DNA of 64,000 bases from Pseudomonadota bacterium (GCA_027621405.1 JAQCBT010000007.1:62001-126000), one strand, 5' to 3'; positions 1 to 9,565 are shown, counted from the stretch's first letter. Notes: generated by a model from the letters alone, not told the origin. Numbers and translations are program-made.

Positions 1-107
1 CACTTCCTTCTCCTTTCCATACGGTCGCTGGGAAATACCGTGTAACCAAGTTTCATGAGTCGTCGTCTAACCCACGAAAGCCATAAAAATCATTACAGAC
101 TCAGCAC

Positions 108-1382
108 ATGCCTATCTCTGATACTTCTTCCCAGGACGTGGCTCTCACGCCCCGCTCCAACAGCACGCGCACCGTCATCATCGGCGCGGTAATCGGGCTG
201 CTTGGCCTCGCAGCCTGGTTCGTTACCCCAATGATCCAGCGCTGGACCCTGGCAGAAGACACGATTTCAGCCGAACGACTGCGAACCGCTACCGTGAGCC
301 GCGGTGATTTCGTGCGCGACATCTCCGTGCAAGGCAGGGTAGTTGCCGCAGTCAGCCCTACCCTCTATGCGACTCAGACAGGCACGGTCACATTCGAAGT
401 TGAATCAGGAGATACCGTAGAAGCCGGTCAGGTGATCGCCGTGATCGACAGCCCCGAGATTCAGAACCAGTTATTGCAGGAGCAGTCGCGGCTCACTTCC
501 CTCAAGGTCGAACTGGATCGTCAGCGCATCATGACCCGTCAACAACAACTGGAGAACCAGAAGTCCGAGGATTCCGCAGCCATCACACTGCAAGCCGCCA
601 AGCGGGAAATGACCCGTGCCGAGCAGGCCTTTCGCCAGGGCGCACTCACCGAAGTGGACTATGAGAAAGCCCAGGACGATCTGCAAACGGCCGAGTTGCT
701 GCACAAGCACTCGCTGCTGGACAAGGACCTCGACAACGAACGCCTGGAGTTCGAATTGCAGACCAGGCAACTCAGCGTCGACCAACAGGAGCTGCTGGTC
801 GCCGACCTCACCCGCCAGGTGGATGAGCTGGACATACTCTCGCCAGTGAGCGGCATCGTGGGCAATCTCGCGGTGGACCAGAAGACCAACGTCACCAAGA
901 ATCAGGCCATCCTCAGTGTGGTCGACCTCACCGCCTTCGAAGTGGAAGTGCAGATCTCAGAGAGCTACGCCGACGACCTCGCCATCGGCATGCAGGCAGA
1001 AGTGCGTGCCGGCGGCGAAGACTACAGCGCCGTGCTCATCGCCGTCTCCCCGGAGATCATAGACAACCAGGTTACCGGTCGCGTGCGTTTCCGTGATTAA
1101 GTCCCGGCAGGACTGCGCCAGAACCAGCGCCTCTCTACCCGCATCCTGCTGGAAGAGAAATTCAATGTGTTGAAAGTGCAACGGGGTCAGTTCTTCGACA
1201 GCGGCAATGGCCGGGTCGCCTATCGCATCGAAGACGGCATCGCCTATCGAACTCCTATCCTGAGCGGAGCCACCAGCTTAAACAGCATCGAGATAATCGA
1301 AGGCCTGCAGGAAGGAGACACCATCATCATATCCGGCACCGACCAGTTCAATGGCGCCGAGACAGTACTGATTAATAACTAG
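108..1382 (+). pseudogene. HlyD/MacA-family periplasmic adaptor, interrupted by in-frame TAA
   Basis: The frame from ATG 108 encodes a membrane-fusion (periplasmic adaptor) protein: an N-terminal membrane anchor at about residues 22-42, a first biotinyl-lipoyl half, a long coiled-coil hairpin at about 115-230 and the second lipoyl half with a beta-barrel. It stops at TAA 1098-1100 after 330 residues. The same frame continues from 1101 without another stop to TAG 1382, adding about 94 residues that begin VPAGLRQNQRLSTRILLEE, the typical adaptor C-terminal beta-barrel and membrane-proximal domain. One codon is therefore lost, most simply GAA or CAA changed to TAA. Such adaptors link an inner-membrane ABC exporter to an outer-membrane channel. 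The ATPase starts 13 bp downstream and two permeases follow, so this is the first gene of that operon as seen here. The product is either a truncated protein, a recent pseudogene, or a sequence error. Confidence 0.85.
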
Positions 1383-1395
1383 AGGGGATTTACAA

Positions 1396-2112
1396 ATGTT
1401 GAAGATGACTGATGTGTGCAAGGTGTTTCGCACCGAACTGGTTGAGACCCATGCCCTGAATCATGTTTCACTGCAGGTCGATGAAGGAGAGTTCATCACC
1501 ATCACCGGCCCCAGCGGCTGTGGTAAGACTACCTTCCTCAACATCGCCGGTTTGCTGGAAACCATGACCAGCGGTCAGTACCTACTCGACGGCGTCGATG
1601 TCTCCCAGTTAAACGACTTCAAACGCGCCAAGCTGCGCAACCAGAAGATAGGTTTCATCTTCCAGAGCTTCAACCTGATGCCGGACCTGAACCTGTTCGA
1701 CAACATCGATGTACCGCTGCGCTATCGCGGCATGCCGGCAGCCGAACGCCGCGAACGCATCGACAAGGCGCTGGAATCCGTGGGCCTGTTCTCCCGCAAG
1801 AAACACCTGCCCGCTCAGCTTTCCGGAGGTCAGCAACAGCGCGTCGCTATCGCCCGTGCCCTGGTGGGCGAACCTCGCTTCCTGTTGGCAGACGAACCCA
1901 CTGGTAACCTGGATTCCAATACCGCTCGCGGTGTCATGGAACTGCTGCAGGAAATCAACACTGCCGGAACGACCATTATCATGGTGACTCACGATCAGGA
2001 ACTGGCTAACCAGTCCCCGCGCAACATCCACATACTGGACGGTCGCATCAGTAATGGCACCCCCGCCCCACAACAGGAAACTGATAAGGAAGCCGCCCCG
2101 GCGGTGGCCTGA
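1396..2112 (+). CDS. ABC transporter ATP-binding protein, MacB/LolD type
   Basis: A 238-residue cytoplasmic ATPase that powers the adjacent FtsX-type permeases. Walker A is GPSGCGKT at residues 38-45, the Q-loop lies near 90, the signature LSGGQ at 142-146, and Walker B with its glutamate at about 162-168 ([12 protein letters not shown]); an H-loop VTHD follows. This is the compact form typical of the LolD/MacB/FtsE subgroup. It sits 13 bp after the end of the interrupted adaptor frame and 15 bp before the first permease, with a GAGGGG-type ribosome binding site before ATG 1396. The substrate cannot be read from sequence; MacAB-like systems export peptides, macrolides or lipopeptides. Confidence 0.93.
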   Translation: MLKMTDVCKVFRTELVETHALNHVSLQVDEGEFITITGPSGCGKTTFLNIAGLLETMTSGQYLLDGVDVSQLNDFKRAKLRNQKIGFIFQSFNLMPDLNLFDNIDVPLRYRGMPAAERRERIDKALESVGLFSRKKHLPAQLSGGQQQRVAIARALVGEPRFLLADEPTGNLDSNTARGVMELLQEINTAGTTIIMVTHDQELANQSPRNIHILDGRISNGTPAPQQETDKEAAPAVA

Positions 2113-2127
2113 TAGCGAGGACCGGCA

Positions 2128-3435
2128 ATGCTTCTTTACTATTTACGACTCAGCGCACTCAGCTACAAGCGCAACCCTATACTCAGCACCCTGATGGTGC
2201 TGGCGGTTGCCATCGGGGTCGGCGCCTACATGGTCATCTACACCCTCAACTACACCATGGGTGGTAACCCGATTCCGCACAAGAGCAGCCAACTCTTTCA
2301 TGTGCAGCTCGATACAGGTGATCCCAATCTGGAGAACGATCCCCCGGAACAACTCACCTACCTGGACGCCACAGCACTCATCGCAGCGAGTCCGGCATTC
2401 CGCCAGACTGCGAGCTCGAAATTTGTCGCGGTGGTAGAGCCCTCCAATCCCGAACTGCTGCCCATGATTACCAATAATCGCGGTGTATTCGGCGACTTCT
2501 TCCCCATGTTCGACGTGCCCTTCCTCTACGGCAGGGGCTGGGACCGCGACGCCGATGACAATCTGGAACAGGTTGTGGTGTTGTCGCGCGACATGAATGA
2601 GCGGCTCTATGGAGGCAGAGATTCCGTCGGAGAAAACCTGATCATGGATGGGCTGGTCTACCAGGTTATCGGTGTCCTCGATGACTGGACCCCTGTACCA
2701 AAGTTCTATGACGTGAACAACGGCCCCTTCGATGCCAGCGAAGACATCTACACACCCTGGAACCATATCGTGGACAAGGAATTTTCAAGGCAAGGTAATA
2801 CCAACTGCTGGAAAGCCATAGATGGTTCAGGACTGCAGGCTTTCCTCAATTCCGAATGCGTGTGGATACAGTACTGGGTGGAACTGAGAGATCGAAACGA
2901 GGAACAGGCCTACATGGATTTCCTCAACAGCTATTCCGCGGAGCAGAAAAACCTGGGACGTTTCGAGCGGCCGCTGAACAATGGGTTATTCGATGTGGAA
3001 GAGTGGATGATCGAACAGGAGGTGCTGCCGGACGAGACCAGAATTCTGTCCGCTCTGGCGGCGATGCTGCTGGCTGTCTGCCTGCTCAACACTATCGGTT
3101 TGCTGCTCTCGAAATTTCTCGGCAAGTCCGGAGAGATCGGTGTGCGCCAGGCACTGGGAGCACACAAGGGCTCTCTGTTCATCCAGCATGTGATAGAAGC
3201 CGGGTTCATCGGCCTGATCGGCGGCATATTGGGCCTTGGTGTCGCCGGCCTCGGGCTGGAGGGTGTGAAGTACCTGCTGGGCCAGGACCTCCTGGTAACG
3301 GACTGGATCCAACTCAACCTGCCAGTAGCTATCACTACAATCGTGCTCGCCATCACGGCCACGATCATTGCCGGGCTCTATCCAATCTGGCGAGCCTGCA
3401 ACATCAACCCCGCGATTCACCTGAAGACACAGTAA
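2128..3435 (+). CDS. ABC transporter permease, MacB/FtsX type (first of two)
   Basis: A 435-residue inner-membrane permease with the MacB layout: one N-terminal membrane helix at about 20-42, a large periplasmic (MacB_PCD-type) domain to about 300, then three C-terminal helices. The FtsX-family signature GEIGVRQALGA lies just after the second helix. It is preceded by a GAGGACC-type ribosome binding site and lies 15 bp after the ATPase. The paired permease downstream suggests a heterodimeric channel rather than the fused homodimeric MacB. Neighbour context predicts a tripartite efflux or export pump, which would be compromised by the broken adaptor. Confidence 0.9.
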   Translation: MLLYYLRLSALSYKRNPILSTLMVLAVAIGVGAYMVIYTLNYTMGGNPIPHKSSQLFHVQLDTGDPNLENDPPEQLTYLDATALIAASPAFRQTASSKFVAVVEPSNPELLPMITNNRGVFGDFFPMFDVPFLYGRGWDRDADDNLEQVVVLSRDMNERLYGGRDSVGENLIMDGLVYQVIGVLDDWTPVPKFYDVNNGPFDASEDIYTPWNHIVDKEFSRQGNTNCWKAIDGSGLQAFLNSECVWIQYWVELRDRNEEQAYMDFLNSYSAEQKNLGRFERPLNNGLFDVEEWMIEQEVLPDETRILSALAAMLLAVCLLNTIGLLLSKFLGKSGEIGVRQALGAHKGSLFIQHVIEAGFIGLIGGILGLGVAGLGLEGVKYLLGQDLLVTDWIQLNLPVAITTIVLAITATIIAGLYPIWRACNINPAIHLKTQ

Positions 3436-3475
3436 GCAAGACCATCGGAACCGAATCTAGAGAAGAGGCACCATT

Positions 3476-4690
3476 ATGGAAATCGGACCCATCCTTCGCG
3501 CCATGACCCGCAACAAACTGGGTGTTGTACTCATCGCCCTGCAGATCGCCTTCACCATGACAGTCATGATCAACGCCATATTCATCATCAACGAACGTAA
3601 TCGACTGATGGCCCGGCCCAGTGGCATGGAAGAAGCTAACCTGTTCCACGTCTCCAGCATCGGTTTCGGAGATGACTTCAATGAGCAGATTGTCACGGCC
3701 GATGATCTTGCCATGATCCGGCAGTTGCCAGGCGTTATTAACGCCAGCGAGACCAATGCCATACCGGTGAGCAGCAGTGGTTCCTCCACCGGCGTGCGAC
3801 TGGTAAACGATGAGTCCCAGCCCAGCGTAGGCACGGCGATCTATCGCTCGGATGAACACATCCTGGATACCATGAACCTGGAATTGATAGCAGGAGAAAA
3901 CTTCACTGCCACCGATATGCGCTACCGCTCCGAGTCGGGAGCCACTCTCGCAGAGAAAACCATTATCACTCGCGCCCTCGCGGAAAATCTCTTCCCCGAC
4001 GTGGCGATTAATGACGTCGTGGGCGAGACTCTTTTCATGCCGGGCGGTACATCGATTCAGATCACGGGTATCGTCGAGAGACTGCAGGCACCCTGGCCCA
4101 CCAGTTCCCTTATCGAGCGTTCCATGATCGTCCCGGAGCAGTTTCTCGACGGAAATTCCCTGTACCTGGTGCGCACGGAACCCGGTGAGCGCGACCGCGT
4201 GATGTCGGAAATCGAAGAGTTATTGATTGCACAGAACGACAGCCGCGTTTTGCGCGGACTCAGCTCACTCACCGAGACCCGGGCCGACACCTACCGGCTG
4301 GACAGCGCCATGAGTTCGGTTTTGTGGGTGATCATCATCACCCTGGTATTCATCACCTGCATGGGTATCGTGGGCCTCGCGGTATTCGGCATCAATCGCC
4401 GCCGCAAGCAGATCGGCACCCGCCGCGCACTGGGGGCGACCCGCTTCGAGATCCTGCGTCACTTCATGCTGGAAAACTTCCTCATTACCAGTGTTGGTGT
4501 CGTCGTGGGCGCGGCACTCACGATCGGCTTCAGCATCGTCCTCACCACGAACTTCGATATGCCGGCCATGGCTTGGTACTACACACCGCTGGGCATGCTC
4601 AGCCTCCTGCTCATCGGTCAGCTGGCCGTGTTAGGACCGTCCCGGGGTGCAGCACGCATCGAACCTGCAATGGCTACGCGCTCAGTGTAG
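3476..4690 (+). CDS. ABC transporter permease, MacB/FtsX type (second of two)
   Basis: A 404-residue protein with the same topology as its upstream partner: an N-terminal helix at about 18-40, a periplasmic domain and three C-terminal helices. The conserved FtsX-like segment RRKQIGTRRALGATRFEIL follows the second helix. The gene starts 40 bp after the first permease and ends the operon. A hairpin without an obvious U-tract lies about 50 bp downstream. The two permeases share architecture but little direct identity, so they look like an old heterodimer pair. Substrate is unknown. Confidence 0.9.
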   Translation: MEIGPILRAMTRNKLGVVLIALQIAFTMTVMINAIFIINERNRLMARPSGMEEANLFHVSSIGFGDDFNEQIVTADDLAMIRQLPGVINASETNAIPVSSSGSSTGVRLVNDESQPSVGTAIYRSDEHILDTMNLELIAGENFTATDMRYRSESGATLAEKTIITRALAENLFPDVAINDVVGETLFMPGGTSIQITGIVERLQAPWPTSSLIERSMIVPEQFLDGNSLYLVRTEPGERDRVMSEIEELLIAQNDSRVLRGLSSLTETRADTYRLDSAMSSVLWVIIITLVFITCMGIVGLAVFGINRRRKQIGTRRALGATRFEILRHFMLENFLITSVGVVVGAALTIGFSIVLTTNFDMPAMAWYYTPLGMLSLLLIGQLAVLGPSRGAARIEPAMATRSV

Positions 4691-4740
4691 CCTTGATATA
4701 CCCCACATACTTCCTGTAATTGGTCCGCATGATTCCTGAG

Positions 4741-4765
4741 CGCGACTCGCATGGAGCAAGTCGCG
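4741..4765. other. Intergenic hairpin after ABC operon
   Basis: The arms CGCGACT (4741-4747) and AGTCGCG (4759-4765) are perfectly complementary with an 11-nt loop. No T-run follows, so it is at best a weak or Rho-assisted terminator after the permease gene. Confidence 0.25.
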
Positions 4766-4906
4766 ATCAAGGCCTGGCTATTGACTGGAATTCAATCTTC
4801 CCCTGAAAATCTAGCCTGGTCGCAAAAATGCGATGTAGTACCGGCATTTTCCGGGCCAGCACGCTATGCTTATTGTTTTACTGAAACAACCCTGACCTGA
4901 CCAACA

Positions 4907-5857
4907 ATGACCCGTAATCGAATCCTGCTCGCAATGATGATCCTCGTTCCCGTGGCTCTGGCCGCCGCCGTGAACACCGCCATGGCCGCCGACAATGGCT
5001 GGCTGCGCGGTAGTTGTGAGAGCGGTACCGGGGTCTATCGCTGGACCGACGGCAACCGCTATGAAGGCGCCTGCCGCGATAATTTCTTCGAAGGACGGGG
5101 TACCCTGTTCCTCAACAACGGCGACCGTTACGAAGGCCAGTTCAGCAACGACCAGAAGAACGGCAACGGCATCTACTATTTCTCTAACGGAGACCGCTAC
5201 GAGGGTCAGTTTCGCAACGGCCAGCGCAATGGACGCGGCTCTCTGTATCGAGCCAACGGCGAGCGCTACGTCGGGAGCTACCTGAATGACCAGAAATCAG
5301 GCCAGGGCTCCTACTTCTTTCTCAATGGTGATCGCTACGAGGGGAACTGGGCCAACGACCAGTTCGAGGGTCGCGGCACTTACGAATTCAGCAATGGCGA
5401 CAGCTACAGCGGCAACTGGTCCGCTGGCAAGCAGGAGGGCCGGGGCACGTTTGAGTGGGCCAATGGCAACCGCTATGAAGGCGAGTTCCAGAACAACAGC
5501 CGCAATGGTATGGGCACGTATTACTGGACCAATGATAATCGCTATGAAGGCCAGTGGCGCAATGGCAAGCAACATGGCGAGGGCACCAAATTCTGGGCCA
5601 ATGGTGATCGCTATGAAGGCCAGTGGCGCGACGATGCAATGAATGGCGCGGGCACATTCTTCTATGCCAATGGCAACCGCTTCGAAGGTGGCTTCCGCGA
5701 CGACCGTTTGCACGGCCAGGGTGTCTACTACTTCTCCAACGGCGACCGTTACGTGGGTCCCTGGATCAGGGGTGAACGGGATGGACCCGGTGTCTATTAC
5801 GATGCCCGCGGCAACAGTCAACAAATGGAATTCTCTGGTGGCCGCCGGGTTTCCTGA
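4907..5857 (+). CDS. Secreted MORN-repeat protein (11 repeats)
   Basis: A 316-residue protein with a Sec signal peptide (hydrophobic residues 8-27, ending AMAA) followed by a short N-terminal segment and 11 consecutive MORN repeats with an exact 23-residue period. Typical unit starts are GDRYEGQF and GNRYEGEF, each followed by a G.G(T/S) turn. MORN repeats form an extended beta-meander that binds lipids or proteins. Because of the signal peptide, this one should act in the periplasm, at the outer membrane or outside the cell. No catalytic domain is attached. The strict period and repeated codons suggest expansion by internal duplication. It is a single gene with 216 bp of upstream non-coding DNA. 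The partner is unknown. Confidence 0.88.
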   Translation: MTRNRILLAMMILVPVALAAAVNTAMAADNGWLRGSCESGTGVYRWTDGNRYEGACRDNFFEGRGTLFLNNGDRYEGQFSNDQKNGNGIYYFSNGDRYEGQFRNGQRNGRGSLYRANGERYVGSYLNDQKSGQGSYFFLNGDRYEGNWANDQFEGRGTYEFSNGDSYSGNWSAGKQEGRGTFEWANGNRYEGEFQNNSRNGMGTYYWTNDNRYEGQWRNGKQHGEGTKFWANGDRYEGQWRDDAMNGAGTFFYANGNRFEGGFRDDRLHGQGVYYFSNGDRYVGPWIRGERDGPGVYYDARGNSQQMEFSGGRRVS

Positions 5858-6111
5858 AGTACCTCCAATACCCCTTTTCTATAATACTCAGCCCCAAAGA
5901 CATTCAGCGCTCTGCTGCTAGAAGCATCTATTGCTGAAGCCAGAGCGGCTGTCGTATCCTCGACATCGTCCTTTCCGTATCCAATTGTCATACTGTATGC
6001 AGATTCAACATGCCTGGCAGTGAATAGGGCGTATGGGTTGATGAATTCCAATTGATGACATTGGTCAAGCGCTGGCAAAGATGCAGAAAAAGCATTAAAG
6101 GCAGCCATCAC
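5818..6111 (-). other. Possible small gene or gene remnant, unidentified
   Basis: A minus-strand open frame of 97 codons from GTG 6111 (or ATG 6108) that overlaps the 3' end of the MORN gene by 40 bp. In-frame sense codons extend further upstream to about 6157 without a good start. The translation has mixed, protein-like composition (for example PYALFTARHVESAYSMTIG) and lower GC than its neighbours. I cannot assign it to a family. It could be a 3' fragment of a degraded gene, a real convergent small gene, or chance. Confidence 0.25.
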
Positions 6112-6183
6112 GGGTGCCAGAATGGAAACAGCATGGGCTTTTCCAATCTGGCCCCATCACAATAACAAGAGGCAGAACCTATC

Positions 6184-6417
6184 ATGCGACTATCGACTGA
6201 AGTAATTCAGGAAATAGAGGTGCTCAGCATGTTCCCCCGCGAGAGCGCTACGTTGGGAATCAAGATTCATCATGATGCAGACCCGGGTCACATAGCGGCC
6301 GCCAAACGGCTATATTACAAACACATCATCACTCTGTAAGACGGGGGTTATCTGACGCCCCTCGGGGTCGAAGCGGCTGATCAGTGCCAGACTCTGTTGA
6401 GGATTCTTGAAGGATAG
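6184..6417 (+). pseudogene. TIGR02647-family small protein, interrupted by in-frame TAA
   Basis: From ATG 6184 the frame reads MRLSTEVIQEIEVLSMF, then IKIHHDADPGHIAAAKRLY, then ITL-stop, then DGGYLTPLGVEAADQCQTLL, ending at TAG 6415-6417. That matches the pattern and length (about 77 residues) of the TIGR02647 family of small proteins of Pseudomonas-like gammaproteobacteria, annotated as putative DNA-binding. The only defect is TAA at 6337-6339 (codon 52), where the family normally has a polar residue before DGGYLT. The two halves are in the same frame with no indel. Either a fresh nonsense mutation or a base-calling error would explain this. A purine-rich stretch (AAGAGGCAG) precedes the start. 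Confidence 0.72.
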
Positions 6418-6467
6418 CTTTCGAGTGTTCTAACAGGATCCCTGTAAAAATGGAGCCCCCGAAAAGC

Positions 6468-6507
6468 GGCCGAGTGAAAGATACACGGCTGTGTTTTCCA
6501 CTCGGCC
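6468..6507. terminator. Inverted repeat between convergent genes
   Basis: GGCCGAGTG (6468-6476) and CACTCGGCC (6499-6507) form a perfect 9-bp stem with a 22-nt loop. It is placed between the 3' ends of two convergent genes, where a bidirectional terminator would be expected. A T-rich run (CTTGTTTTTT) follows about 14 nt later on the plus strand. Confidence 0.35.
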
Positions 6508-6559
6508 CCTTCGTTGACCCCTTGTTTTTTACTTTTCACACGTTGGGTGCCAACAGGTT

Positions 6560-7267
6560 TTACCTGGCCTTCTTCCTGGCAACCTGCTTCTTCGCAACGC
6601 TCTTTTTCGTCACTTGCTTTTTGGTAGTGTTCTTCCTGGCAGTCTGCTTCTTGGCGGCCTTTCTTGCAGGCATTTTCTCGTCTGCACTCCTTTTTGCTAA
6701 TTTCTTCTTCGGTGCCGGCAACCCCATCATCTTGGCAATTTTGCCGGTTGCCGTCATGCCCGGCACCCATCCCAGAAAATCGGCCTTCCCTACATTTACG
6801 CCATTATGGCGCAGGATGTTGTAGGCAGTGGTGAAGTGAAAATAGAAGTTGGGAAAGGCCCACCCCTGTACGTAATCCATAGCGGCAAAGTGCAGCGAAC
6901 CAATTGGCACTATCATTTCAACAGGCCGCCCCGTAGGGCCCTCGAACTGTTGCTTCTTCAGCCCACGGATGAATTTGATCGTGTCCTTGATGCGTTTGTC
7001 GAGTTGCGCAAAATCGTCATCACCGTCTTTGAACACCGGCGGCTGGGTACCCGTCAATCGCGCGCAGCAACCCTTGGCATTGTCGGTGACAATCTGAACC
7101 TGACGCACGAGTGGGAACATGTCCGGCGCGAGGCGCGCATGCAGCAACACCCGGGGGTCAATGCCACGCTCCTTGGCTGAACTGGCGGCTTTCTTCAGCA
7201 CTGCAGACAAATTCTTCAGATTGTGAATAAAGACCGGGGCGGTAATCTGGTACATCTCGGCACTCAT
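6560..7267 (-). CDS. DUF1993 protein with Lys/Ala-rich H1-like C-terminal tail
   Basis: A 235-residue protein. Residues 1 to about 175 match the DUF1993 family (starts MYQITAPVFIHNLKNLSAVL, with conserved IVPIGSLHFAAMDYVQGWAFPNFYFH), a four-helix DinB-like fold of unknown function usually about 170 residues long. From about residue 183 a low-complexity tail of AKK, TKK and ARK units follows, like eukaryotic histone H1, bacterial AlgP or Hc1 tails, and likely binds nucleic acid. A strong ribosome binding site (AAAGGAG) lies 7 nt before ATG 7267. The tail is an addition to the usual domain. It may tether the domain to DNA, but that is inference. Confidence 0.83.
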   Translation of the reverse strand: MSAEMYQITAPVFIHNLKNLSAVLKKAASSAKERGIDPRVLLHARLAPDMFPLVRQVQIVTDNAKGCCARLTGTQPPVFKDGDDDFAQLDKRIKDTIKFIRGLKKQQFEGPTGRPVEMIVPIGSLHFAAMDYVQGWAFPNFYFHFTTAYNILRHNGVNVGKADFLGWVPGMTATGKIAKMMGLPAPKKKLAKRSADEKMPARKAAKKQTARKNTTKKQVTKKSVAKKQVARKKAR

Positions 7268-7568
7268 TGCGGTAACTCCTTTGACATGTAGTTGTTGGCG
7301 AAAGGCTCAACTTCACTTGCTGATATCGGCGGGTTCCGGTATTTGCCAAGTCAGCGGGGGGTGAAATTTCGGGAAGCGGGTTCTGCCTCCCCGAACAAGA
7401 GACTGGCAGGGATAACGAAAGCTCATAGAGCACTGGACCAGGAACATCCTCAGTGTCGTCAGATCAAGGCGGAGGAAATCGGGGTTGGAGGTTGCCAACC
7501 CGTAAACGACACCCCAGGAAATTTTCGCGACAAAGAGTTGGCTGCTCTCAGGGTGTCGGAGAACGAAT
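7268..7568. other. Intergenic region, no gene seen
   Basis: Between the 5' end of the DUF1993 gene and the 3' end of the ABC permease. Short open frames exist on both strands but none has convincing composition or a family match. Apart from the DUF1993 ribosome binding site, I see nothing definite. Confidence 0.4.
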
Positions 7569-8330
7569 TTACGAGCGCAGCTTGTAACCAGTCTTGAACA
7601 TGTAAATGACTACGCCCAGGCAAGCAAACATAAAGCCCACTATACACACCAGGCTAACCGCCACATTCACTTCCGATATCTCGTAGAAACTCCAGCGCAA
7701 ACCACTCACCAGGTAGAGCACCGGATTAAACAGGGACACCGACTGCCACAGCGGTGGCAACATATCGGTGGAGTAGAAACTGCCACCCAGAAACACCAGC
7801 GGCGTTACCACCAGCATGGGTACGACAGAGAGTTTCTCGAAGTTGTCTGCCCAGATGCCGAGAATGAAGCCCAGCAAGCTGAAAGACACCGCCGTCAGTA
7901 GCACAAACAGCAGCATGATTATCGGGTGGGCGATTCTGAGGTCGGTGAAGAAACTGGCAGTCACCAGGATGATCATGCCGAGAATGATCGATTTCGTCGC
8001 TGCAGCACCGACATATCCAAGCACCACCTCGAGGGTAGAGATCGGTGCGGAGAGCATCTCGTACACGGTGCCGACGAACTTCGGAAAATAGATGGCGAAA
8101 GACGCGTTGGAGATACTGTGGGTCAGCAGGTTCAGCATAATCAATCCCGGCACAATAAACGCTCCATAGCTCACGCCATCAACCTGCTGAATGCGGGAGC
8201 CGATGGCCGCGCCGAACACGATGAAGTACAGGGACGTGGTGATCACCGGTGCCACGATACTCTGCAACAGGGTGCGCCGGGTGCGCGCCATCTCGAATTT
8301 GTAGATTGCCAGTATGCCGTGAATATTCAT
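7569..8330 (-). CDS. ABC-2 type transporter permease, YadH-like
   Basis: A 253-residue integral membrane protein with six predicted helices and the ABC-2 family pattern, including [21 protein letters not shown] in the cytoplasmic loop and [15 protein letters not shown] before the last helices. Length and motif order match YadH/NodJ-like exporters. It starts immediately after the stop of the ATPase gene (8332), so the pair is one operon. It would form the channel of an export pump; the substrate is unknown. Confidence 0.9.
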   Translation of the reverse strand: MNIHGILAIYKFEMARTRRTLLQSIVAPVITTSLYFIVFGAAIGSRIQQVDGVSYGAFIVPGLIMLNLLTHSISNASFAIYFPKFVGTVYEMLSAPISTLEVVLGYVGAAATKSIILGMIILVTASFFTDLRIAHPIIMLLFVLLTAVSFSLLGFILGIWADNFEKLSVVPMLVVTPLVFLGGSFYSTDMLPPLWQSVSLFNPVLYLVSGLRWSFYEISEVNVAVSLVCIVGFMFACLGVVIYMFKTGYKLRS

Positions 8331-8331
8331 G

Positions 8332-9267
8332 TCAGGATTCTTGCACTAGGCTTACGAAAATTTCTTCCAGGGAGCTCTGGGTAGTATTTAGATCCCGGAA
8401 CCGAATTCCCGATCCCTTCAGGTCGTCTAGCAGTGACGTGATGCCCGTGTGTTCGCCCTGGTTGTCGAAGGTATAGGTCAGCTTCTCGCCGTCTTCTGAC
8501 AATTCCAGCTCATAGCCTTCCAGTCCGGCTGGGAGTGTCTCTAACGGCTGGCTCAGGTCCAGTATCAGTTGCTTCTTGCCCAACTTGCGCATCAGGCTGT
8601 TCTTATCTTCGATGAGAATCAGTTCGCCATTGTTGATCACTCCAACCCGATCGGCGATCTCTTCCGCTTCCTCGATATAGTGAGTAGTGAGGATGATGGT
8701 AACCCCTTCCGCCTTGAGGTCGCTGACGATGGACCACATGTCCTTGCGCAGCGAGACGTCAACACCCGCGGTGGGTTCGTCGAGAAAAAGCACAGTCGGC
8801 TCATGGGACAGCGCCTTGGCAATCAACACCCGGCGCTTCATGCCGCCGGAGAGCGTGCGGATCATATTGTCTTTCTTGTCCCACAAAGACAGGGCCTTGA
8901 GCACCTTCTCGATATGCTCCGGATTCGGTGCCTTGCCGAACAGCCCGCGACTGAAAGACACGGTACTCCACACGGATTCGAAGGAATCTGTCGTCAGCTC
9001 CTGTGGCACCAGGCCAATGATCGAGCGCGTCTTGCGAAAATCCTTGATGATGTCGTAGCCAGCGACAGTGACGGAGCCCGTACTCGGCCTGACGATGCCG
9101 CAGATCGTAGAGATCAGGGTAGTCTTGCCGGCACCGTTGGGCCCCAGCAGCGCCAGGATTTCTCCTTTCTCAATCTGCAGGTTAATGTCTTTGAGAGCCT
9201 GAAAACCACCGGCATAGGTCTTGCCGAGTTGGCTAACGGTGAGGATGGGGTTTGCGACTGCTTCCAT
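8332..9267 (-). CDS. ABC transporter ATP-binding protein, YadG-like
   Basis: I chose ATG 9267 ([14 protein letters not shown]), which gives 311 residues, matching YadG (about 308). An upstream in-frame start at 9411 would add 48 residues with no family resemblance. It has Walker A GPNGAGKT, signature LSGGM, Walker [13 protein letters not shown], then an H-loop [12 protein letters not shown]-terminal extension of about 80 residues is typical of the DrrA/YadG group. It is coupled to the permease that follows directly. An unassigned intergenic region of 298 bp separates it from the divergent M20 peptidase. Confidence 0.91.
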   Translation of the reverse strand: MEAVANPILTVSQLGKTYAGGFQALKDINLQIEKGEILALLGPNGAGKTTLISTICGIVRPSTGSVTVAGYDIIKDFRKTRSIIGLVPQELTTDSFESVWSTVSFSRGLFGKAPNPEHIEKVLKALSLWDKKDNMIRTLSGGMKRRVLIAKALSHEPTVLFLDEPTAGVDVSLRKDMWSIVSDLKAEGVTIILTTHYIEEAEEIADRVGVINNGELILIEDKNSLMRKLGKKQLILDLSQPLETLPAGLEGYELELSEDGEKLTYTFDNQGEHTGITSLLDDLKGSGIRFRDLNTTQSSLEEIFVSLVQES

Positions 9268-9565
9268 GGGCGAAGCATTATGTCCCCGCCGCCAGTCGAT
9301 TACAATGACTGCTGTATTGCAATGAAGTATCACGACAGGATTCTCCGTGAAATTTTCTACTGCATCGCGCTGCCACGGAGAGTTACTGCCACTGTCCCCA
9401 GCCCGCCTCACCTCTATATCAGCCGTGTGCGGGAGTGGGTCGATCCACGACCGCAGCCTACTTTCTGCTGTTGGGCCAATGCGAATTGTTTATACTGGGT
9501 CCAACGAACGCTTCGAAAGCATCTTAATCACCATCGATCAGCACTGAGGCTGACCTGCTTGAGCC

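Noticed and set aside
5297..5824. Long antisense frame across the MORN repeats
   Set aside because: Its low-complexity Ala/Ile/Val repeats simply mirror the repeated codons of the MORN gene.
1098..6339. TAA reassigned to a sense codon, explaining both in-frame TAAs
   Set aside because: purA, hflK and other intact genes here end normally in TAA at family-typical lengths, so TAA functions as a stop.
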